A DNA stretch of 40,080 nucleotides from RGIG1681 sp045648025 (GTDB lineage Bacteria; Bacillota; Clostridia; Christensenellales; UBA1242). The notes below the pieces were generated by a model. It did no database searches. It saw only the letters and a list, made by a program, of their open reading frames with translations, and was not told the origin of the DNA. Shown piece after piece: positions 33,644 through 40,080 of this stretch (within the stretch, counting starts at the first letter, position 1; each line of letters starts with the position of its first letter). The stretch spans positions 1 through 40,080 of the forward strand of contig JAZRNH010000055.1 of assembly GCA_045648025.1 (NCBI GenBank), in the 5' to 3' direction. Both the position numbers and the translations under genes were made by a program.

Positions 33644-35296
33644 TTATGAATAGTTGTCAGGAAGGTCGTTTTCAAACAAAACAACCGCCCCCTCTTCAAC
33701 AACATTAGCAAGAAGTTGAACTGCTTGATTTAGCGATACTGCTTGTATAATCTTTGATTCATCAAAACCAGCAAACACAAGCCCAGAAGAAATGGCATCA
33801 TAATTGATTCCACTATCAATAATAACACAATCACAAACAGCAGCAAGTTCTTTTCCAAATTCAAAATTTGAATTAAATTGTTCAAGTCCAAGTTCAACAA
33901 GCCCAGGAGTAATCACTATTTTCTTTCCTTTAAACTTAGAAAGAACTTCCAAACTAGCCTTACTTCCCTCAACAGATGAATTATAAGCATTATCAATTAT
34001 TGTGTAATTTGTATTAGACTTAACAATTTCAAGTCTATGAGATACAGTTGTAATTTTTGAAATAGCGACTGAAATCTCTTTCAACGAAACTCCAAGACTA
34101 AGTGAAACTGTGGCAGCAAGTAAAATATTAGAAACATTATGACTTCCAAGAAGTATTGTTTTACATTTTACAACTTCACCTTTATATTCAAGTTCAAATA
34201 ACGAACCATCTTTTGAAACTTTCAAGTTTTTAACTTTGAGTTCTCCAATATCATTTTTTAAAGAAACAAGTTCAGCAGAATAATTTTCAGCAAGTGCCTT
34301 TGTTAATTCACTATCAACATTAATGAAAATCTTTCCACCATTTGTTGAAACAAAGTCTGCAAGTTCAGATTTAGTTTTTATTACATTTTCAATTGAACCA
34401 AATGTGAGCAAGTGTTGATTTCCAACCCCAGTAATGATTCCAATTTCAGGAGATACCATTTCAGAAAGCTCTTTAATGTCATATCTTTGTTTAGCACCCA
34501 TTTCTGCAATAAATATTTCATGTTCATCAGTAAGTTTTGACAATATTGTCTTAGATAATCCAAGTGGAGTGTTATAACTTGATGGAGTTGCACAAACTTT
34601 ATATTTTTCAGAAAGCATAACATAAAGCATATTCTTTAAAGTTGTCTTTCCATATGAGCCAGTAATTCCAATAACTTTAATGTTTTTGTTTGAAGCAAGT
34701 TTTTTCTTTGCTTTATTTACATAAGAATTTGAAATCATCTTTTCAATTGGATATGTAATAAAATAAGCAGCAAACACAAACAATGGAAGCATCACAGGAA
34801 TAAGTCCAATTATTGCAAAAGAAAAATAAGGAACATAAATCAACCCAAGATAACCAATTGCAAATGTTACCGCAGCGATCAAAATTGTATAACACACAAC
34901 AAGTCTTGTCATTCTTTTTGTATATTTAAGTGGTGTCTTTTGTTTTGCAGTAAAAAGATTTGTTATAAACATTGACGAAAACAAAATATAAAATACAACA
35001 CTAATATACTCAAGTGTTCCAATAGTCAAAAATTCTTCAAGCAAAACATTTGTCATAAGCATTGCTGCAGTAGATAAAAATGTAAGCATAAACAATCTTG
35101 ACAAATATGAATATTTTGTTTCTTTAAACCACCTGCAATATCCTCTTAATTTATAGCCAGACAATTGCAACATTTGAAGAAGTTTATATCCAACAAAAAC
35201 CATCAAAATTGTTGTTACAATAGAAATAAGTGAGAGCATAAAAACATCAACTCTACTTTCAAATTTTAACGGCAAATCTAACATAAAACTATACAT
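33644..35296 (-). CDS. murF: MurF-like Mur ligase with N-terminal membrane domain
   Basis: A 550-residue Mur ligase. Residues 1 to about 190 form a membrane domain of roughly five segments with basic loops, in place of the UDP-binding domain of ordinary MurF. The central ATPase has GITGSYGKTT (210-219), the metal and substrate region AEMGAKQRYDIKEL, and GVGNQHLLTFGS. The C-terminal domain has SHRLE, DNAYNSS and the MurF-type ending FENDLPDNYS. It should add D-Ala-D-Ala, made by the neighbour ddl, to the UDP-MurNAc-tripeptide; whether this membrane form is the main MurF cannot be told here. The ATG at 35296 follows GAGGT and a short leader; an earlier in-frame start would lie in the promoter. 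Confidence 0.85.
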   Translation of the reverse strand: MYSFMLDLPLKFESRVDVFMLSLISIVTTILMVFVGYKLLQMLQLSGYKLRGYCRWFKETKYSYLSRLFMLTFLSTAAMLMTNVLLEEFLTIGTLEYISVVFYILFSSMFITNLFTAKQKTPLKYTKRMTRLVVCYTILIAAVTFAIGYLGLIYVPYFSFAIIGLIPVMLPLFVFAAYFITYPIEKMISNSYVNKAKKKLASNKNIKVIGITGSYGKTTLKNMLYVMLSEKYKVCATPSSYNTPLGLSKTILSKLTDEHEIFIAEMGAKQRYDIKELSEMVSPEIGIITGVGNQHLLTFGSIENVIKTKSELADFVSTNGGKIFINVDSELTKALAENYSAELVSLKNDIGELKVKNLKVSKDGSLFELEYKGEVVKCKTILLGSHNVSNILLAATVSLSLGVSLKEISVAISKITTVSHRLEIVKSNTNYTIIDNAYNSSVEGSKASLEVLSKFKGKKIVITPGLVELGLEQFNSNFEFGKELAAVCDCVIIDSGINYDAISSGLVFAGFDESKIIQAVSLNQAVQLLANVVEEGAVVLFENDLPDNYS

Positions 35297-35312
35297 AAAA
35301 TACCTCGATATT

Positions 35313-35341
35313 ATTGTATTAATTTTTAATAAAAGTGTCAA
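35313..35341 (-). promoter_or_regulatory. Promoter of murF
   Basis: TTGACA (35341-35336), a 17-base spacer and TACAAT (35318-35313). It overlaps the last codons and the stop of the hydrolase gene. The start point near 35306 leaves a 10-base leader identical to that of ddl. Confidence 0.68.
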
Positions 35342-36038
35342 GAATAATTAGAAATTCTTGACGGTTATCAAGAAAAGAAAAATGACCCGCACCTTTAATT
35401 ATGAACAACTTAGAATTATCAATAACCTTATTTAATTTCTTAGCCATATAAATTTTTGTTTCAAAATCTTTGTCACCCCAAACAATAATTGTTGGTGATT
35501 TAATAAATTTTGCAACTGGCAAAAGGTCCTCATTAATAACATTAATAAAAGTTCGCTTCATAATTGAAGATAACATTTTATAATCATTAGAACCATATTT
35601 TGATATGGTTTTTTCATACTTTTTAAATCTTTTTGCGATTTTTTTTACTAACTTATATTTCCAAATTTTAAAATAATAAAACAAATTTCGCCTTGGTTTA
35701 ACACCGGCTGAATCAACTAAACACAACTTAAATTGCCTAAAATCATTTTGATATAAATAAGCAAATTTAATAGCAACCCTTCCGCCAAAAGAATGTCCAA
35801 CCAAAACCAAAGACTCAACTTTAAATTTATCAATCAATGATTTTAAATCATCAACATAATCAGAAACTGTCCAAGGCTTATCAGGTTCACCAGACTCACC
35901 AAATCCTGCAAAATCAATAAACAATAATGTATGATCAAAAAAATAATTGGTAAGCCAAAAAAATGAATTTTTATCTGCACCCCAACCGTGCAAAAACACA
36001 ATAAAATTTTTTGACTCACCAATTTTTATAAACTTCAT
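35319..36038 (-). CDS. Alpha/beta hydrolase
   Basis: A 239-residue alpha/beta hydrolase of unknown substrate. The oxyanion region is FLHGWGADKNSF, the nucleophile S83 is in VGHSFGG, the acid is probably D191 in VWGDKDFE, and the base H219 in GAGHFSF. The cap region (about 115-165) is very basic and aromatic. It has no signal peptide. No ribosome site is clear before the ATG, which lies 14 bases after the stop of the acetyltransferase gene; re-initiation is possible. Confidence 0.88.
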   Translation of the reverse strand: MKFIKIGESKNFIVFLHGWGADKNSFFWLTNYFFDHTLLFIDFAGFGESGEPDKPWTVSDYVDDLKSLIDKFKVESLVLVGHSFGGRVAIKFAYLYQNDFRQFKLCLVDSAGVKPRRNLFYYFKIWKYKLVKKIAKRFKKYEKTISKYGSNDYKMLSSIMKRTFINVINEDLLPVAKFIKSPTIIVWGDKDFETKIYMAKKLNKVIDNSKLFIIKGAGHFSFLDNRQEFLIILDTFIKN

Positions 36039-36052
36039 ATTTAACTAAAATT

Positions 36053-36490
36053 TTAAACCAAATCCAATTTCATTAAAACAGCATCGTTATCGCCATAATA
36101 ATTTTTTCTTTCAGAATATTTTTTAAAACCATATTTCTCATACAAAGAAATTGCCTTATTATTTATAATATTCACTTCAAGAAAAACTGTTTCAACATTT
36201 TTTGATTTTAATAAATCAATATAATAATTCATAAGTATCTTCGAATAACCCAATCCTTGTTTATCTTCAACAATAGCAATGTCATAAAGTTCAGATTCAG
36301 GTGGTATAATTGAACACTCAAAAAAACCAATAACAATGTCATTTTCAATCAATAAATAATAATTAATTGTATCACTTTTAATTGTATTTTTTATAGTTTC
36401 TCTATCACACTTTCCAATTATTTGACTCTCTATTTCAAATACAGAATCAACATATTTTTCTGACAATTTTTCAACTTTCATATTAGTCAT
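36053..36490 (-). CDS. rimI: GNAT acetyltransferase, RimI-like
   Basis: A 145-residue GNAT acetyltransferase with the acetyl-CoA loop VEDKQGLGYSKILM and the end LEVNIINNKAISLYEKYGFKK, typical of RimI, which acetylates the N-terminus of ribosomal protein S18 or other proteins. Its place directly after tsaB is the common tsaE-tsaB-rimI order. The ribosome site AGGTGA is close (3 bases) to the first ATG; an ATG three codons on is a possible alternative start. Confidence 0.88.
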   Translation of the reverse strand: MTNMKVEKLSEKYVDSVFEIESQIIGKCDRETIKNTIKSDTINYYLLIENDIVIGFFECSIIPPESELYDIAIVEDKQGLGYSKILMNYYIDLLKSKNVETVFLEVNIINNKAISLYEKYGFKKYSERKNYYGDNDAVLMKLDLV

Positions 36491-36497
36491 AAGTCAC

Positions 36498-37130
36498 CTA
36501 TTTATTTTTATTTTTTAATTCGATTTCAGCTTGAGAAGCTCTTAAATATACAGGTGATATTTGATTTAATTGAATAAATTCTTTTTTTGATAATTTGTCT
36601 AAAAAATGCAAATTTATTTCATTTTGAGCAATATTTGAGCTAATTTCATAATTATTTAATAGTATTTGCACTTTTTCATTTTGAACAAACACATCAAATT
36701 GCTTGTTTTTTAATAATAAAACAAGCTCATCAATAAGCATACAATCTTCTTTTATGTCTCCATTATCAAACAATCTAACATAAACATATTTTGAAAAACC
36801 ATCCAAAATTATGCAATGTTTTTTAGAATCATTTACATCATAAATATCAAAATTATTCATTGAAACAACATTTATCTTTTTTCCAACTGTAAGACCCTTG
36901 CAAATTGAAATTGCAACTCTAATTCCTGTAAAACTTCCCGGACCAACACACACACCAATATTATCAATTTCATTAATTTTTATATCTGCTTCTTGCAATA
37001 AAGAATCAACTGTAACCAATAACTCATCAGTATGTTTTTTTTGATTAACATCAACATAAGAATTAATTACATCATTTTTAATTAAATATACAGACATGCC
37101 GGATGAGCAATCAATAATTAAACTATTCAT
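36498..37130 (-). CDS. tsaB: tRNA t6A37 biosynthesis protein TsaB
   Basis: A 210-residue ASKHA-fold protein that pairs with TsaD in making t6A37 of tRNA. The N-terminal LIIDCSSGMSVYLI and the signature CVGPGSFTGIRVAIS (residues 61-75) are clear. The C-terminal half is shorter on conserved features and ends in a Lys/Asn tail (ELKNKNK), preceded by the common PVYLRASQAE. It follows tsaE by 5 bases with AGGTAA as ribosome site. TsaD itself is not in the window. Confidence 0.93.
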   Translation of the reverse strand: MNSLIIDCSSGMSVYLIKNDVINSYVDVNQKKHTDELLVTVDSLLQEADIKINEIDNIGVCVGPGSFTGIRVAISICKGLTVGKKINVVSMNNFDIYDVNDSKKHCIILDGFSKYVYVRLFDNGDIKEDCMLIDELVLLLKNKQFDVFVQNEKVQILLNNYEISSNIAQNEINLHFLDKLSKKEFIQLNQISPVYLRASQAEIELKNKNK

Positions 37131-37135
37131 AATAA

Positions 37136-37555
37136 TTACCTACTTATAATAATTTCCCTTTTTAAATCATCTATCTTTTTTATATAAACCCTTATTGCCG
37201 TTTCTGGAAACATATCCATTGCTCTTGATGGCCACTCAACAAGAGATATTCCATCTGAGTAAAAATACTCTTCAGCACCAATAGCATCGAGTTCGGATAC
37301 ATCTGAAATTCGATATAAGTCAAAATGATAAATTTGTGGAATTGTGTCATAAACATTAACCAATACAAAAGTTGGCGATACAGCAGTAATTTTTCCATCA
37401 GAAAATTCTGAAACAATCCCCTTTGAAAAAACAGTTTTACCTGCCCCTAAATCACCATCTAAAAGTATAATATCACCTGCATTAAGAGTTTTAGCAAATT
37501 CACCTGCCAATCTTAATGTTTCTTCTGGTCCATTTGAATAATATCTCTCTTCCAT
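37136..37555 (-). CDS. tsaE: tRNA t6A37 biosynthesis ATPase TsaE
   Basis: A 139-residue P-loop protein that drives the TsaBDE t6A complex. It has Walker A GDLGAGKT (34-41), the switch region AVSPTFVLVNVY, and YHFDLYRI and VEWPSR motifs. The ATG at 37555 was chosen; two GTG codons just upstream are less likely. No proper ribosome site is seen, and a promoter ends 9 bases before the ATG, so the leader would be only about 3 bases. It starts the tsaE-tsaB-rimI-hydrolase run. Confidence 0.93.
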   Translation of the reverse strand: MEERYYSNGPEETLRLAGEFAKTLNAGDIILLDGDLGAGKTVFSKGIVSEFSDGKITAVSPTFVLVNVYDTIPQIYHFDLYRISDVSELDAIGAEEYFYSDGISLVEWPSRAMDMFPETAIRVYIKKIDDLKREIIISR

Positions 37556-37564
37556 ACACACCAC

Positions 37565-37593
37565 ATAATACTACATTATTAAAAAAATTTCAA
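37565..37593 (-). promoter_or_regulatory. Promoter of the tsaE-tsaB-rimI run
   Basis: TTGAAA (37593-37588), a 17-base spacer and TATTAT (37570-37565), just after the deoC stop. No terminator hairpin lies between deoC and tsaE, so read-through from deoC is also possible. Confidence 0.5.
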
Positions 37594-37598
37594 CTCTA

Positions 37599-38249
37599 TC
37601 ACAAAACTCTACTACAACCAATTCTGTCAACTCCCAAATTTATATAAGCAATTGCAGATTCTCGTGATCTAATTCCTCCAGCTGCCTTAACTTTCACAGA
37701 ACCAGCAACTTCTCTAAGCATAATCTTAACATCATTTTCAGTTGCACCACCACAACCAAAACCGGTTGAAGTTTTAACATAATCAATTTTATATTTAACT
37801 GCAAGTTTACAAAGTTTAACCATTTCATTTTCAGTCAAATAACAATTTTCAAAAATAACCTTCAAAACAAACCCTTTTGTTACTTTTCTTATTTTTGAAA
37901 ATTCAGATTTTATCAAATCAAAATCACCCTCTTTGACAGCTGCAATATTAACAACAAAATCAATTTCATCTGCACCATCATCAATTGCTTGTTTTGCCTC
38001 CATAAGTTTAACTTGCAAAGAATTTGCCCCAAGTGGAAAACCAACAACAGAAACAACCTTAATTTCATTTTGTAAATTTTTAGCAATATACCCTTTAACA
38101 TATGAAACATTTACAGGATTAACACACACTGAATAATAACGATTTTTATATGCAATGTTGCATAGTTTTTCAAGGTCTTTTTTTGTTGCTCTTGGATCCA
38201 ATAATGTAAAATCAATTTTTGAATTTAAATCATAAACCTGCTCAGACAT
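37599..38249 (-). CDS. deoC: Deoxyribose-phosphate aldolase
   Basis: A 216-residue class I aldolase that splits 2-deoxyribose-5-phosphate to acetaldehyde and glyceraldehyde-3-phosphate in nucleoside salvage. The Schiff-base lysine is K159 in YVKTSTGFG, the second lysine K188 in VKAAGGIR, and the Asp lies in DEIDFVVNI. It ends IGCSRVL, like other DeoC proteins. The ATG at 38249 has AGGAG before it; the frame stays open upstream without another ribosome site. No other deo gene is in view, so its role is housekeeping by default. Confidence 0.94.
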   Translation of the reverse strand: MSEQVYDLNSKIDFTLLDPRATKKDLEKLCNIAYKNRYYSVCVNPVNVSYVKGYIAKNLQNEIKVVSVVGFPLGANSLQVKLMEAKQAIDDGADEIDFVVNIAAVKEGDFDLIKSEFSKIRKVTKGFVLKVIFENCYLTENEMVKLCKLAVKYKIDYVKTSTGFGCGGATENDVKIMLREVAGSVKVKAAGGIRSRESAIAYINLGVDRIGCSRVL

Positions 38250-38268
38250 AATCACATCTCCTAAAATT

Positions 38269-38296
38269 ATTTTAACACAAACAAACACTTTTTCAA
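38269..38296 (-). promoter_or_regulatory. Promoter of deoC
   Basis: TTGAAA (38296-38291), a 16-base spacer and TAAAAT (38274-38269). The leader would be about 13 bases with the ribosome site in it. Confidence 0.5.
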
Positions 38297-38334
38297 ACTA
38301 TATTATAATTGTAATTTTAGGCAATAATCTCTAT

Positions 38335-39147
38335 ATGAGAAAAACAAAATTATCTGTATTTTTTGATTCATTATTATCAGCAATCATTATCTTTATTATC
38401 AGTTTTGCAATATTATATAAAAAAATAAAAATCGCAATTTTATGCCTTTTTATTTGCAATATTATATCATTTGTAGTGTTTTTTGCAATATTTAATGCAA
38501 TAAATAAAAAGTATAATTTAAAAAATATGAAACTATTTGAAGATAACATATCGAAAAAATACTTAAACTTTTTACTGTATTCGAGCAATGAATTTAATAA
38601 TAATTTCTTTAATATACTACTTTCATCAGTCAATATACAACCAAATATATTTAAAAACTCTATAGCCATATTTTACATTAACATCAAAACAACATTATCG
38701 GAAAATGACTTTCATATTGCAAACAATTATTATCAAAACTCAGACAAAAGTTTACCCTTATATTTTATTGGAACATCAACCACAAATGAATTTATTAACC
38801 TACTATTAAACTCACCGACAAAATTTACATTGTTTAATTTTACAAACATATATGAATTGATGAAAGCAAAAAATATATTTCCAATTGAACAAAATTTAAT
38901 TTTAACAAAACAATCAAAACTTAAACAATTATTTTTTAAATTTACAAAATCACTATCAAAACACAATTTCTTTAAGTTTTTATTTTCGGGTTTATTACTA
39001 ATTATTATTTCAATGTTCATACCATTTTCAATTTATTATTTAATTCTTGGGTGCAACCTTTTAATATTTTCACTTATTTGTTTACTCAGCAAAAATAATG
39101 AACCAATAAAAAATGAAACACTTATTAATCTCACAAAAAAAGACTGA
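38335..39147 (+). CDS. Membrane protein of unknown function with a central soluble domain
   Basis: A 270-residue protein I do not recognise. Two membrane segments near the N-terminus (about 9-28 and 31-53) and two near the C-terminus (about 215-255) flank a soluble part of about 150 residues rich in Asn, Phe and Leu. By the positive-inside rule (RKTK at the start, KKIK in the first loop) the topology is not clear, but the middle part looks cytoplasmic. No ribosome site is clear before the ATG; a TATAAT at 38304-38309 lacks a good -35. The gene is divergent from deoC. Its stop codon is inside a terminator stem shared with pheT. Confidence 0.65.
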   Translation: MRKTKLSVFFDSLLSAIIIFIISFAILYKKIKIAILCLFICNIISFVVFFAIFNAINKKYNLKNMKLFEDNISKKYLNFLLYSSNEFNNNFFNILLSSVNIQPNIFKNSIAIFYINIKTTLSENDFHIANNYYQNSDKSLPLYFIGTSTTNEFINLLLNSPTKFTLFNFTNIYELMKAKNIFPIEQNLILTKQSKLKQLFFKFTKSLSKHNFFKFLFSGLLLIIISMFIPFSIYYLILGCNLLIFSLICLLSKNNEPIKNETLINLTKKD

Positions 39148-39166
39148 TATTACTATCAGTCTTTTT
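39137..39166. terminator. Bidirectional terminator between the membrane protein gene and pheT
   Basis: A 13-bp stem (39137-39149 with 39154-39166) and 4-base loop with A/T tracts on both sides. The stop codon of the plus-strand gene (39145-39147) is in the 5' arm. Confidence 0.85.
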
Positions 39167-39168
39167 AA

Positions 39169-40080
39169 TTATCCTCTAATTTCTAATCCATTTCTTCCAA
39201 GATATTCTACAAAATCACTTCTAAATTTTTCAATTTCTTCACCTGAAAGTGTATGATCCTGACTGCAAAGTGTAAATCTAAGTGTTACAGATTTCTTATC
39301 TTTTAACACCTCATCATTTTGATAAATATCCACAAGTGTATAACCAAGCATATTTTTTGATTTAAACTTTGACAATTTCTTTTGAAGTTCAGCATAGATA
39401 AGTGTTTTATCACAAACAATATTATAGTCAATTTCAACAGCTTGATATTTTGAAACTGATTTAATTTTTCTTGCATAAGCCACAGTGTTTGCAAGTTTAT
39501 CAAAATCAATTTCTAATGCAACAACATTAAATCTCTTATCAATTGATTTTTTAACTTCTGGATGAACAACACCCATATAACCATAATCTGCAGTTCTTGA
39601 CTTAATTCTAAATGAGTTAACAGGATGCAAATATGCAACAGAGTCACCTTCTGCAAGTTCAACATCAATACCCATTAAGTTTTTAGCAATATCAACAATT
39701 GAAGTTTTAAGTTCTGTGAAAAGTTCAAATTCAGACTTATTTTGACTAGCAAACATAATTGCAAGTTTTTTGTGTTCATCACACATATTTTCATCATCAA
39801 GACCAGAAACAACTCTTCCAATTTCAAACACTCTAATTTCTTCATAATTATTTTTATTTTCATCTAAACATCTAAGAAGTGTTGGAATAAGTTCACTTCT
39901 AATGCCACTTTGACCAGCATTTGAAGAATCTAAAAGCGAAACATATGATTTTGTTTCAATCTTATGAGATTTATTAAAGTCTTCAAAATTCCATAAATAT
40001 GAGTGAATTTCGTTTGCATTATATTTTTCTGCAAGCATAAGTTTTGTAGCATATTCATATTCAACAGATTTTATAAGTTG
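39169..40080 (-). CDS. pheT: Phenylalanyl-tRNA synthetase beta subunit, 3' part
   Basis: The frame is open from the window edge (QLIKSVEYEYATK...) to the stop at 39169, about 303 residues. It is the C-terminal part of PheT: the catalytic-like core domain (EIHSYLW, GQSGIRSELIPTLLRCL, VFEIGRV, GYMGVVHPEV) and the FDX-ACB anticodon-binding domain (SKYQAVEIDYNIV to SQDHTLSGEEIEKF). The N-terminal tRNA-binding and editing domains lie outside the window, as would pheS upstream. The end is normal and close to the terminator at 39137-39166. Confidence 0.93.
   Translation of the reverse strand, partial: QLIKSVEYEYATKLMLAEKYNANEIHSYLWNFEDFNKSHKIETKSYVSLLDSSNAGQSGIRSELIPTLLRCLDENKNNYEEIRVFEIGRVVSGLDDENMCDEHKKLAIMFASQNKSEFELFTELKTSIVDIAKNLMGIDVELAEGDSVAYLHPVNSFRIKSRTADYGYMGVVHPEVKKSIDKRFNVVALEIDFDKLANTVAYARKIKSVSKYQAVEIDYNIVCDKTLIYAELQKKLSKFKSKNMLGYTLVDIYQNDEVLKDKKSVTLRFTLCSQDHTLSGEEIEKFRSDFVEYLGRNGLEIRG

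Noticed and set aside
1..40080. tRNA or rRNA genes, CRISPR arrays, insertion sequences, attachment sites, riboswitches
   Set aside because: I found no cloverleaf-like GC-rich segment, no regularly spaced repeats, no transposase and no conserved leader long enough for a riboswitch; most leaders are under 40 bases.

Overview
The window is 40 kb of very AT-rich DNA (roughly 30% G+C by eye) with dense, short-spaced genes and GGAGG-type ribosome binding sites. It carries endospore genes (yqfC, yqfD, spoVAC, spoVAD, a spoVAE-type gene, yunB), a membrane-anchored Mur ligase, an ynbB-type PLP enzyme and a miaB-mutS-mutL block. Together these point to the chromosome of a spore-forming, low-G+C Bacillota, most likely an uncultured Clostridia lineage. 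I see no tRNA, rRNA, CRISPR array, insertion sequence or phage module, and no gene-free stretch over 300 bases.

Layout. 1-8014, minus strand: miaB, mutS and mutL (tRNA modification and mismatch repair), then ynbB, then yqfC and the 5' part of yqfD. 8156-10345, plus strand: a class A penicillin-binding protein with a forespore (sigma-G) type promoter. It converges on a minus-strand run read spoVAC-spoVAD-spoVAE-yunB-cysteine desulfurase-thiI (15301 down to 10342). 15426-16481, plus strand: a predicted lipoprotein divergent from spoVA, also behind a sigma-G-like promoter. 16517-22420, minus strand: a membrane protein with Ig-like domains, and a type II topoisomerase pair (B then A subunit, most like topoisomerase IV). 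22560-25558, minus strand: an unknown protein and an unknown HExxH zinc-protease-like protein. 25683-27750, plus strand: a family 2 glycosyltransferase and murG. 27776-32279, minus strand: a four-gene unit of a coiled-coil/basic-tail protein, a DUF1538 membrane protein and two PII-like proteins. 32408-38249, minus strand: ddl, membrane-type murF, an alpha/beta hydrolase, a GNAT acetyltransferase, tsaB, tsaE and deoC. 38335-39147, plus strand: an unknown membrane protein. 39169-40080, minus strand: the 3' part of pheT.

How the genes work together. Three themes recur. Cell wall synthesis: the class A PBP, murG, ddl and murF. Sporulation and germination: spoVA, yunB, yqfC/D, and probably the PBP and the lipoprotein. 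Core RNA/DNA upkeep: mismatch repair, topoisomerase, miaB, thiI with its cysteine desulfurase, the TsaB/TsaE t6A genes and pheT.

The most unusual signal is in the regulatory DNA. Several genes have no Shine-Dalgarno sequence and instead have a promoter whose -10 box ends 5-9 bases before the ATG, so their mRNAs should be leaderless (cysteine desulfurase, murG, tsaE with sigma-A boxes; yqfC and perhaps yunB with sigma-E boxes). In two places the promoter sits inside the hairpin of the upstream gene's terminator, so new transcripts begin beyond the 5' arm of the stem and should escape it. The least explained protein groups are the PII-like/DUF1538/coiled-coil operon and the metalloprotease with its neighbour.
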